In this document: one piece after another, positions 1 through 5,455 of the stretch
Numbering within the stretch: position 1 is the stretch's first letter
Layout: the number at the start of each line of letters is the position of its first letter
Assembly: GCA_900556185.1 (NCBI GenBank)
Contig: USNN01000025.1
Location: 1 to 11,131 of the forward strand
DNA length: 11,131 bases
Source: an uncultured Eubacteriales bacterium
GTDB taxonomy: Bacteria; Bacillota; Clostridia; Christensenellales; UBA1242
Reading direction: 5' to 3'
Notes under the pieces: model-generated
What the model saw: only the letters and a program-made list of their open reading frames with translations
Told to the model about the DNA's origin: nothing
The model's database searches: none
Program-made: the position numbers and the translations under genes

Positions 1-1
1 G

Positions 2-133
2 GCTCACAGAAAGAAAAGGCTTTTCGCTGAAGTTGAAAGTGAAATGGCCCAGTATGATGTTATAGCAGGGAAGACTGAAAATGCTATCGCATGCTTGAAA
101 TTTGTGGAGGGTGAGAAGATATGGCTGAAGTAA
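2..133 (+). CDS. Unknown ORF, C-terminal 43 residues (5' end outside window)
   Basis: An open frame enters from the left edge and stops with TAA at 131-133, giving 43 residues ending in CLKFVEGEKIWLK. I do not recognise it with confidence. The tail has a distant look of the C-terminus of DUF3990-type proteins (TEKAI..L.F pattern), but that is a guess from memory. Its last 13 bases overlap the ATG of the next small gene, an arrangement typical of translationally coupled pairs, including toxin-antitoxin pairs. Base composition is richer in G/C than the genes after 1090. An internal ATG (44-46) could also start a much shorter peptide, so it is uncertain whether this is a real gene end. Confidence 0.35.
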   Translation, partial: AHRKKRLFAEVESEMAQYDVIAGKTENAIACLKFVEGEKIWLK

Positions 134-351
134 CGATTCCAAAAGAAAAAATGGACTTCACAATCGATCTTCTCATTACTATGGCAGTTGAAGAGATTGC
201 GGAAGAGGCTGGAAAAGATAGCAAAGAAGTGTTATCAGATTTCTTATGTTCCAAAACGGGTAAAACTTTATACAATAAGGAGACGAGACTTTGGTGCAAT
301 GGACCGTCGTATATTGCAGAATTGTATATGGAAGAAATCTCCAACAAATAA
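121..351 (+). CDS. Small acidic hypothetical protein, 76 aa
   Basis: This ATG ORF is preceded by GGAGG at 106-110, ten bases upstream, and overlaps the end of the preceding frame by 13 bases. The product is short, acidic and probably all-helical. It has the stretch FLCSKTGKTLYNKETRLWCNG followed by PSYIAELYMEE, which resembles small uncharacterised proteins of gut Lachnospiraceae that I cannot name securely. No transmembrane segment, signal peptide or catalytic motif is visible. Position and overlap suggest it is the second gene of a coupled pair, perhaps the small partner of a toxin-antitoxin-like module; that is inference. It ends just before a broken phosphatase gene, so the locus has been rearranged, but this frame itself looks intact. 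Confidence 0.55.
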   Translation: MAEVTIPKEKMDFTIDLLITMAVEEIAEEAGKDSKEVLSDFLCSKTGKTLYNKETRLWCNGPSYIAELYMEEISNK

Positions 352-362
352 TTGTCCGATGA

Positions 363-718
363 GCCTTTTCGTCGGAGGATATTCTGCTTATTGACGGAGA
401 TATTTTCGATCGCGGGGAAAAGCCGGTCGAACTGTATTTTGAGATTCTGAAGTATTCTAACATTTATGTGATTCGGGGCATCCATGATGTCTGTGTCGCC
501 CGGGAGATCCGTGAGAAATTTGCCGGTGAAAAGGTCGGGCAGTACATAGCTTATAACACTGTTGCCATCATGGAGAAGCGGCTGACAACCGGAGGATCTG
601 GACTTCTCCTTCCGGGCGGACAATCCAGACAGACTGCGGAGCCGGGTACAAATGCTACAACTGCGAGGGCTGTCTCGGGGCGATCAGGCTGAATGACAGG
701 CAGGAGTTTTATATCTGA
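363..718 (+). pseudogene. Decayed metallophosphoesterase (Ser/Thr phosphatase-like) remnant
   Basis: Three signs of decay are visible. First, the frame opens right after a TGA (360-362) with FSSEDILLIDGDIFDRGEKP, so the N-terminal GDxHG metal-binding motif is missing. Second, the usual GNHD motif reads GIHD (about 477-488): the metal-ligand Asn has become Ile. Third, frame 375 continues to a TGA at 688-690 with out-of-character Gly/Ser/Thr-rich sequence. The true C-terminus (TIQTDCGAGY, then LGAIRLNDRQEFYI) is read in another frame from about 593 to the TGA at 716-718. The segment that normally lies between the GNHD region and this tail, including the usual GHTP motif, appears shortened or garbled (about 580-617). 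Family members are calcineurin-like phosphatases of the kind common in Lachnospiraceae. G/C content (about 47-57% in hand-counted blocks) is well above that of the downstream genes. It cannot encode a working enzyme as it stands. Confidence 0.75.
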
Positions 719-721
719 ATA

Positions 722-750
722 TGTACAAACAAAAATGAATATGCTATAAT
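722..750 (+). promoter_or_regulatory. Sigma-A-type promoter of the ATPase fragment
   Basis: A TGTACA box (722-727, four matches to TTGACA) and a perfect TATAAT (745-750) are 17 bases apart. TGC directly before the -10 makes it an extended -10. Transcription would start near 757, inside the first arm of the ACTCGG/CCGAGT repeat. Confidence 0.7.
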
Positions 751-752
751 TA

Positions 753-785
753 ACTCGGAACAAACCGAGTCGGAAGGGACCGAGT
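753..785 (+). repeat. ACTCGG / CCGAGT / CCGAGT repeat cluster in the leader
   Basis: ACTCGG (753-758) is an exact inverted copy of CCGAGT at 765-770 with a 6-base loop. A second direct CCGAGT lies at 780-785, just before the ATG at 789. The first arm can pair with either copy. Pairing with the second would place the Shine-Dalgarno GGAAGGG (772-778) in the loop. This could be an operator around the transcription start, or a switchable hairpin controlling translation; both are inferences from geometry. Confidence 0.55.
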
Positions 786-788
786 AAA

Positions 789-1088
789 ATGAAGTTTATA
801 GGGAGAAAAGAAGAATTAAAAAAGTTGAATAAGGTTATTTCTTCAGAGGAAATGTCTTTTGCATTAATATATGGTCGGAGACGAGTGGGCAAGAGTGAGC
901 TTGTAAATCAGGCTATAGCAAAGAGCAAGGCTATTTCTATAGTCGGTGGTGGCGATAGTGCTGCCGCTATTAAAGAAAGTGGGTATTCAAAACTAATTAC
1001 TCACATCTCTACAGGTGGCGGGGCAACTCTAGAATATTTAGAAGGAAAACCATTGCCAGCAATTAATATGCTATTAGATAAGGAGTAA
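789..1088 (+). CDS. Chimeric ORF: AAA-type ATPase N-terminus fused to phosphoglycerate kinase C-terminus, 99 aa
   Basis: Residues 1 to about 46 are the start of a DUF234/archaeal-type AAA ATPase. FIGRKEELKKL opens the family and GRRRVGKS (residues 29-36) is the Walker A P-loop. Residues from about 47 (AISIVGGGDSAAAI, then HISTGGGATLEYLEGK) are the C-terminal end of phosphoglycerate kinase, with its nucleotide-binding GGGD and STGGGA motifs. The families switch near 921-930 without breaking the frame. The start codon has GGAAGGG at 772-778 and its own promoter. The product has neither a complete ATPase (no Walker B or sensor) nor a complete kinase (N-domain missing), so it is very unlikely to be an active enzyme. 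Its stop abuts tpiA, the normal neighbour of pgk. The junction is either a genuine deletion or insertion, or a contig misassembly. Confidence 0.8.
   Translation: MKFIGRKEELKKLNKVISSEEMSFALIYGRRRVGKSELVNQAIAKSKAISIVGGGDSAAAIKESGYSKLITHISTGGGATLEYLEGKPLPAINMLLDKE
927..1088 (+). pseudogene. pgk: Phosphoglycerate kinase, 3' fragment
   Basis: About 53 C-terminal residues of the ~395-residue glycolytic kinase remain. They carry the GGGDSAAA phosphate-binding turn and the STGGGATLEYLEGKPLP segment that are near-invariant in Pgk. This is immediately followed by tpiA and gpmI, matching the usual Firmicutes order (gap-)pgk-tpiA-gpmI, so it marks where the native chromosome resumes. AAGGAG at 1080-1085, inside its last codons, serves tpiA. 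An intact pgk must exist elsewhere if the cell runs lower glycolysis, or else the upstream part has been replaced by an assembly error. Confidence 0.85.
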
Positions 1089-1089
1089 T

Positions 1090-1851
1090 ATGAAGAATTT
1101 ATATATTATTGGAAATTGGAAAATGAATAAAACCCAAAAAGAAACCGAAGCGTTTTTTGAGGGGTTGTTGCCAAACTTTAATATGAAGACAAAGAATAAG
1201 GTTGTTATTTGTCCACCATATTTGTCTATAGAAAAGGCTAGCATACTTGCAAGCGGAACACCAATAGAGATCGGCGCTCAAAATGTTAGTGTGGATAACG
1301 GTGGGTTATTAACTGGCGAAGTTAATGCCGATATGTTAAACGAAGTTGGTGCAAAGTATGTTATTGTTGGGCATAGTAGCAGAAGAACAGAATTAAACGA
1401 AACAAACGAGCAAATTAACAAAAAAATTATAGCGAGCATAGAAGCGGGCTTAATTCCTGTATTGTGTGTTGGTGAAAACAAAAAAGAACACGAACTAGGC
1501 AGAACTTATAAGGTTATTAAAAAACAACTAGTTTCAGCCTTTGATGATGTGTTTGAACCAAATAAGGTTATAATTGCATACGAACCACTTTGGGCAATAA
1601 GCGACGGCAAAACTCCAGCACCTATTCCTACAACCGAAGAAATAAGCAGTGTTAGTAGTGGCATAAGGCGAGTGCTTAAGCAACTTTATGACAAGGACGA
1701 ACTAAAAGGGCTTGCTGTGTTGTATGGTGGCTCTGTAAATAGTTCTAATGCAGAAAGCATAATGAGTATCAAAAATATTAATGGTGTGCTTATTGGCGGG
1801 GCAAGTTTATCCGCAGATAAATTTAACGCCATCATTAAACAAGTGGATTAA
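1090..1851 (+). CDS. tpiA: Triosephosphate isomerase
   Basis: This cytosolic enzyme interconverts dihydroxyacetone phosphate and glyceraldehyde 3-phosphate. At 253 residues it is the normal TIM-barrel length. Visible are N9 and K11 (GNWKMN), catalytic H95, catalytic base E165 (AYEPLWA) starting mobile loop 6, and the phosphate-binding YGGSVN and IGGASL turns. Two departures stand out: GHSERR reads GHSSRR, so the near-invariant Glu97 is Ser, and the loop-6 hinge usually GTGK reads SDGK. Start: the ATG lies two bases after the pgk stop, with AAGGAG five bases upstream. The stop codon TAA shares its last A with the gpmI ATG, so the two are translationally coupled within the glycolytic operon. 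The identity is secure despite the substitutions. Confidence 0.96.
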   Translation: MKNLYIIGNWKMNKTQKETEAFFEGLLPNFNMKTKNKVVICPPYLSIEKASILASGTPIEIGAQNVSVDNGGLLTGEVNADMLNEVGAKYVIVGHSSRRTELNETNEQINKKIIASIEAGLIPVLCVGENKKEHELGRTYKVIKKQLVSAFDDVFEPNKVIIAYEPLWAISDGKTPAPIPTTEEISSVSSGIRRVLKQLYDKDELKGLAVLYGGSVNSSNAESIMSIKNINGVLIGGASLSADKFNAIIKQVD

Positions 1852-3389
1852 TGAAAAATAAATTAGTATGTTTAACCATTTTAGATGGGTTTGGTATTCC
1901 AACTGACCCAAATAGAAGCGGTATAATTAAAGAAAATACATCATTTTTTCAATATTTAAAACAACACTACCCAACAAGTTCACTTGAAGCAAGCGGAGAA
2001 GCCGTGGGCTTAAGCAAGGGCTTAATGGGAACTAGCGAAATTGGTCATATGACTATGGGTATAGGCAGAGTAGCCTATCAACCAATAGAGCGAATTAATA
2101 GAGCCATAAAGTCGGGTGAGTTTTTTAAAAACGAAACCTTGCTTAAGGCTTTTGAGTACGCAAAAAACAATAACCAATCAGTGCATCTGCTTGGTATGCC
2201 AACCGATGGTGCGGTGCATAGTTTAGATAAGCACTTATATGCATTGTTAAAAATGGCTAAAGAAAATGGGGTGGATAAAAATGTGTTTATTCACTACTTT
2301 ACCGATGGTAGAGATACACCGCCAAAGTCAGCCGAGAAGTATTTAACAAACCTTAATAAGGAGATTAAAAAGTATGGCGTGGGTGAAATATCTACAGTAT
2401 GCGGAAGATTTTACGCATTAGACCGAGATAAAAACTTTGACCGTGTTGAAAAAGCGTATAACGCGATGGTATATGGCAAAGGCGAACAGGCAAAAACTGC
2501 AAAAGAAGCCATTGAAAAAGCATATGCAAGAGGCGAGCGAGATGAGTTTATTTTGCCAACTGTTATTACTGAAACTAAAAATGGAAGCATAAAACCAAAT
2601 GACGTTGTAATAATATACAACTTTAGAACAGATAGAGAGCGTCAACTTGCAGAAATATTTAATCCAGAAAGCGATGTGTATTTTGTAAATCATGATTTAA
2701 AAGTTAAGTTAATTACAATGACTAATTACGATGAACATTTTACACACACTGAAGTAGTTTTCAACAAATTAGAAAATAAAAACATATTGTCTGAAGTGCT
2801 AAGTGGTCGTGGATATACACAATTAAAAATAGCAGAAACAGAAAAATACGCCCATGTTACCTTTTTCTTTAATGATGGTAAGCAAGATGTGTTTAAAGGT
2901 GAAGACCGAATTTTAATTAATTCGGAAAAACTAAAAGACTATTCAGTTAAACCAGAGATGAGTGCAAAAGAAGTTGCCGATGCAACAATTAAAGGCATCA
3001 AAAGTGGGAAATATAACTTTATTGTAACCAACTTTGCAAACCCAGATATGGTTGGTCACTCAGGAAACTTAGAAGGTGCTAGAAAAGCAATTGCTGTGGT
3101 TAACCATGAAATAGAAAGGGTGGTAAAAACACTACTAGAAGAAGATGGTGAAATGTTATTAACGGCCGACCACGGAAATGCGGATATTATGATGTATGAA
3201 GACGGAACGCCTTGCACATCACATACAACTGCATTGGTTCCTGTATTTTTAATTGGTAATCACGAAGAAAACCGAAAACTTAACACAGGGTCGCTTGCAG
3301 ACGTTGCACCAACCATACTAGAATTATTTGGCGAAACACAACCAAAAGAAATGACTGGAAAATCATTAATAAAAAAGGAGCAAGAGTAA
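1851..3389 (+). CDS. gpmI: Cofactor-independent (2,3-bisphosphoglycerate-independent) phosphoglycerate mutase
   Basis: It interconverts 3- and 2-phosphoglycerate in the cytosol using two Mn ions. At 512 residues it is full length. Alkaline-phosphatase-fold motifs are present: LDGFG with D12, catalytic S62 in MGTSEIGH, TDGAVHS with H123, YFTDGRDTPP, GRFYALDRD, NFRTDRERQ, AETEKYAHVTFFFN, NPDMVGH, TADHGNAD and TSHT. Small deviations from the usual SDGGVHSH and MGNSE wording do not touch the catalytic Ser or metal ligands. The start is the ATG that overlaps the tpiA stop (TAATG), typical of tight coupling. The stop is followed directly by the ATG of a small membrane protein. Together with the pgk tail and tpiA it forms a lower-glycolysis operon. 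Confidence 0.97.
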   Translation: MKNKLVCLTILDGFGIPTDPNRSGIIKENTSFFQYLKQHYPTSSLEASGEAVGLSKGLMGTSEIGHMTMGIGRVAYQPIERINRAIKSGEFFKNETLLKAFEYAKNNNQSVHLLGMPTDGAVHSLDKHLYALLKMAKENGVDKNVFIHYFTDGRDTPPKSAEKYLTNLNKEIKKYGVGEISTVCGRFYALDRDKNFDRVEKAYNAMVYGKGEQAKTAKEAIEKAYARGERDEFILPTVITETKNGSIKPNDVVIIYNFRTDRERQLAEIFNPESDVYFVNHDLKVKLITMTNYDEHFTHTEVVFNKLENKNILSEVLSGRGYTQLKIAETEKYAHVTFFFNDGKQDVFKGEDRILINSEKLKDYSVKPEMSAKEVADATIKGIKSGKYNFIVTNFANPDMVGHSGNLEGARKAIAVVNHEIERVVKTLLEEDGEMLLTADHGNADIMMYEDGTPCTSHTTALVPVFLIGNHEENRKLNTGSLADVAPTILELFGETQPKEMTGKSLIKKEQE

Positions 3390-3635
3390 ATGGGTATATT
3401 AAACACGGTTTGCAGTGTAGTTAACTTTGTGTTAGCTCAAAACTCTGCACAAAAAAACGAGACATTTGTCTTGCTTGCAATTTTTGCGTTAGTTGCTTGC
3501 GCTTTTATTGCTGGTAACTTTGCAAAAACACCATTCACTAAAGAAAAGAAAGTTCAAAAGCCGTTACTTGTAATTGCTTTTATGATGCTTTTCGTATTTT
3601 TGGTTGTTTATTTAATCTTTAAATTCAAAAACTAA
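3390..3635 (+). CDS. Small two-helix membrane protein, 81 aa
   Basis: I do not recognise a family. The ATG follows the gpmI TAA with no gap, and AAGGAGCAAGAG in the end of gpmI supplies the ribosome binding site, so it is co-translated with gpmI. Two strongly hydrophobic stretches (about residues 26-44 and 58-77) are separated by a basic loop KTPFTKEKKVQK, and the C-terminus is KFKN. By the positive-inside rule the loop is probably cytoplasmic with both ends outside, though the lysine-bearing C-terminus makes this uncertain. A weakly hydrophobic start (residues 1-16) could be a third membrane-associated segment. It precedes secG, another small membrane protein, which has its own promoter. A role beside glycolysis or secretion is not inferable from sequence. 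Confidence 0.75.
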   Translation: MGILNTVCSVVNFVLAQNSAQKNETFVLLAIFALVACAFIAGNFAKTPFTKEKKVQKPLLVIAFMMLFVFLVVYLIFKFKN

Positions 3636-3638
3636 TGC

Positions 3639-3667
3639 TTGTAATTTTATATTGAGTGTGATATACT
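3639..3667 (+). promoter_or_regulatory. Sigma-A-type promoter of secG
   Basis: TTGTAA (3639-3644, four of six consensus bases) and TATACT (3662-3667) are separated by 17 bases. TGA precedes the -10, giving an extended -10 (TGATATACT). Initiation near 3674 leaves a short leader containing AGGAGAAG before the secG ATG. Confidence 0.7.
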
Positions 3668-3698
3668 CTTAGTTACAGTATCTTATTAGGAGAAGAAA

Positions 3699-4028
3699 AT
3701 GAATATCTTTACTACATTATTAGCAAAAACAGAAAAACCTCGTCCAGAGTGGGTGGTAAATTCGTTCCCAGTAATTAAACTAATTGTTGTTATTTTAATT
3801 TTAATTGCTGCTGTGTTTATGATAGTTTCATGCTTAATGCAAGAAGGTAACACAAACGGAATGACCGGTATTACTGGCGACACTAGCGATACATTCTACA
3901 ATAGAAATCGTGGAAAATCTAGCCAAGGCATAATAAAGAAGTTAACCATTATTAATGCTATTGCAATTATGGTTTTGTGTATTGTTTATCTTGTATTAAA
4001 TACAATTTATTCTGGCGGTTTAGCATAA
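3699..4028 (+). CDS. secG: Preprotein translocase subunit SecG
   Basis: This is the small accessory subunit of the SecYEG channel in the cytoplasmic membrane, which aids SecA-driven export. The family signature is visible between two membrane helices: CLMQEGNTNGMTGITG, then DTFYNRNRGKSSQGIIKKLT, matching the LQ.GK..G......G...F......(G)....L.K.T pattern of SecG. Helix 1 is about residues 24-46 and helix 2 about 83-104. At 109 residues it is longer than the usual ~75-80, because of a ~22-residue N-terminal extension (with EKPRPEW) before helix 1. The start is supported by AGGAGAAG four to ten bases upstream and a dedicated promoter. A hairpin terminator follows directly, so secG is probably transcribed alone, perhaps with some read-through from the glycolytic operon. 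Confidence 0.93.
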   Translation: MNIFTTLLAKTEKPRPEWVVNSFPVIKLIVVILILIAAVFMIVSCLMQEGNTNGMTGITGDTSDTFYNRNRGKSSQGIIKKLTIINAIAIMVLCIVYLVLNTIYSGGLA

Positions 4029-4038
4029 CAATTTAAAG

Positions 4039-4062
4039 TAGGGCGTATAGCCCTATTTTTTT
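4039..4062 (+). terminator. Rho-independent terminator after secG
   Basis: TAGGGC (4039-4044) and GCCCTA (4050-4055) form a perfect 6-bp stem with a GTATA loop, followed by seven T's. Confidence 0.88.
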
Positions 4063-4114
4063 ATGCATAAAATTAGTGTCGCGGAGCAAACTAAGAAAAA
4101 AGGGAGGCTCTAGT

Positions 4115-4315
4115 ATGGCAATAGTAACATTAATTGCAACAATAATAGCAATAATTGGTTGCGTGAATTGGTTCTTGGTTGGTGTATTCACTTTTAACTT
4201 AGTTACACTAATTTTTGGAGCAGGAATTTTTGCTCGTATTATTTATGCAATCGTGGGTGTTGCAGGTTTTTGGTTAATTTATGTTTTAATCAAAAATCGT
4301 GGCAGACTTGCATAA
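4115..4315 (+). CDS. DUF378 family small membrane protein
   Basis: The 66-residue product matches DUF378: a first helix with the signature IIGCVNWFLVGVFTFNLV, then FGAGIFARIIYAIVGVAG in a second helix running into WLIYVLIKN. These are small integral membrane proteins of unknown function, widespread in Firmicutes. The start is placed at ATG 4115 because GGGAGG lies 8-14 bases upstream. An in-frame GTG at 4076 would add 13 polar residues but has no ribosome binding site. It sits between the secG terminator and its own terminator, so it is a one-gene unit. I see no convincing promoter in the ~50 bases ahead of it. Confidence 0.88.
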   Translation: MAIVTLIATIIAIIGCVNWFLVGVFTFNLVTLIFGAGIFARIIYAIVGVAGFWLIYVLIKNRGRLA

Positions 4316-4323
4316 AAATAAAG

Positions 4324-4352
4324 ACGGAAAGTTTTACACTTTTCGTTTTTTA
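4324..4352 (+). terminator. Terminator after the DUF378 gene
   Basis: ACGGAAAG (4324-4331) pairs with CTTTTCGT (4339-4346) as an 8-bp stem with one G-U pair and a 7-base loop, running into a T-rich tail to 4352. It starts nine bases after the stop codon. Confidence 0.75.
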
Positions 4353-4353
4353 T

Positions 4354-4383
4354 TTGCTAAATTAAGGGGTTTTGGTGTACAAT
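4354..4383 (+). promoter_or_regulatory. Probable promoter of the DUF1846 gene
   Basis: TTGCTA (4354-4359) and TACAAT (4378-4383) are 18 bases apart. Initiation near 4390 precedes AAGGGG (4392-4397) and the ATG at 4411. It begins right at the end of the previous terminator. Confidence 0.5.
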
Positions 4384-4410
4384 AATTATATAAGGGGTAC
4401 ACGAAAGATA

Positions 4411-5421
4411 ATGGAAATTGGATTTGATTGCGACAAGTATGTTAAATTGCAAAAGGAAGAAATTTTAGACCGAGTTAAAAGATTTAATAATAGATTATAT
4501 CTGGAAGTTGGTGGCAAACTTTTTGATGACTATCATGCAAGTAGGGTGTTACCGGGTTTTAAGCCAGACATAAAAACTAAAATTTTAGCCGAATTAAAAG
4601 ACGACCTAGAAGTAATATTTTGCATAAACGCAAAACACATTTCAGAGCGTAAAATTAGGGGAGATTTTGGAATTACCTACGCCGAAGAAACCTTACGTCT
4701 AATTAAGGAGTTAAGGGCTTTAGGTATAACAATAAGTGCTATTGTTGTTACAATGGATAACGGCACTAAAGAAGTTCACGAATTTGAAGACTACGCTAAA
4801 AGTTTGGGCGAAAATGTGTATGTGCATAAATTTATAGATGGCTACCCAGATAACATAGAAAGAATAGTATCCGATGAATATGGTTATGGAATGAACCCAT
4901 TTATTCCTGTAACCAAAAAAATCGTAGTTGTTGCAGCCCCAGGACCTTGCTCTGGCAAAATGAGTGTGTGTATGTCGCAGATGTATCACGAGTATAGAAT
5001 GGGTAATAGTGTGGGATACGCAAAGTATGAATCTTTCCCTGTATGGAACTTGCCACTAGACCACCCAGTGAATATCGCATACGAAGCAGCAACAGCCGAC
5101 CTTGGTGATATTAATGTGCTAGATACTTATCACCTAGAAGCATATAATAAAATTGCCGTTAATTATAATAGAGATGTTTCTAGTTACCCTGTTTTAAGAG
5201 ATATAATAAAAAAGATAACTGGCAAGGTTATCTATAAAAGCCCAACAGATATGGGTGTAAACAAAATTGGCTTTGCAATAACAAACGATGAAGTCGTTAG
5301 AGAAGCAGGCAAAAGGGAAGTGTTGCGTAGATACGAAAAGGCTAAAAAAGAATATGCCGAAGGCAAAGAAAAACTTGCCACATTAAATAGACTCAAGGAA
5401 CTCGTTAAAGAAGTTCAATAA
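4411..5421 (+). CDS. DUF1846 family protein, short form (336 aa)
   Basis: The match to DUF1846 is strong from residue 1 (MEIGFDCDKYVKLQ) through LYLEVGGKLFDDYHASRVLPG, IRGDFGITY, the P-loop-like APGPCSGKM (residues 176-184), YAKYESFPVWNLPLDHPVN, YEAATADLGDINVLD, YNRDVSSYPVL and YKSPTDMGVN. From memory, family members are about 490-505 residues with a further ~150-residue C-terminal domain. Here homology stops after REVLRRYEKA, and a short charged helical tail ends the protein. A clean terminator follows immediately and no remnant of the missing domain is visible downstream. The family has structures but no settled biochemical function that I can state. I place the start at ATG 4411; the weakly spaced AAGGGG (13 bases) is the best ribosome binding site. 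Upstream in-frame TTG/GTG at 4372-4377 would overlap the promoter and are unlikely. Confidence 0.9.
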   Translation: MEIGFDCDKYVKLQKEEILDRVKRFNNRLYLEVGGKLFDDYHASRVLPGFKPDIKTKILAELKDDLEVIFCINAKHISERKIRGDFGITYAEETLRLIKELRALGITISAIVVTMDNGTKEVHEFEDYAKSLGENVYVHKFIDGYPDNIERIVSDEYGYGMNPFIPVTKKIVVVAAPGPCSGKMSVCMSQMYHEYRMGNSVGYAKYESFPVWNLPLDHPVNIAYEAATADLGDINVLDTYHLEAYNKIAVNYNRDVSSYPVLRDIIKKITGKVIYKSPTDMGVNKIGFAITNDEVVREAGKREVLRRYEKAKKEYAEGKEKLATLNRLKELVKEVQ

Positions 5422-5424
5422 ATT

Positions 5425-5455
5425 AAAAAGCATCAACTATTCGTTGATGCTTTTT
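5425..5455. terminator. Bidirectional terminator between the DUF1846 and TSCPD genes
   Basis: A perfect 13-bp inverted repeat, AAAAAGCATCAAC (5425-5437) against GTTGATGCTTTTT (5443-5455), has a 5-base loop. It works in both directions because each strand ends in a T-run. The right arm is also the coding sequence for the last residues of the reverse-strand TSCPD gene, whose stop codon (5437-5439) lies at the loop edge. Confidence 0.9.

Noticed and set aside
188..394. Forward ORF in another frame of the 76-aa gene
   Set aside because: It overlaps a better-supported gene with a proper ribosome binding site and has an out-of-frame, basic, unstructured translation.
84..623. 179-codon reverse-strand ORF across the 5' patch
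   Set aside because: It runs antisense to a recognisable small gene and to the metallophosphoesterase remnant, has low-complexity Ser/Ile-rich translation, and matches no family.
551..892. 113-codon reverse-strand ORF
   Set aside because: It crosses the phosphatase remnant, a promoter and the ATPase start on the opposite strand; it is a shadow reading.
3636..3698. Possible riboswitch or structured leader before secG
   Set aside because: The leader is only about 25 bases after the promoter start, too short, with no stable hairpin.
4076..4114. GTG start giving DUF378 an N-terminal extension
   Set aside because: The extension is polar and basic, has no ribosome binding site, and contains the GGGAGG that clearly serves ATG 4115.
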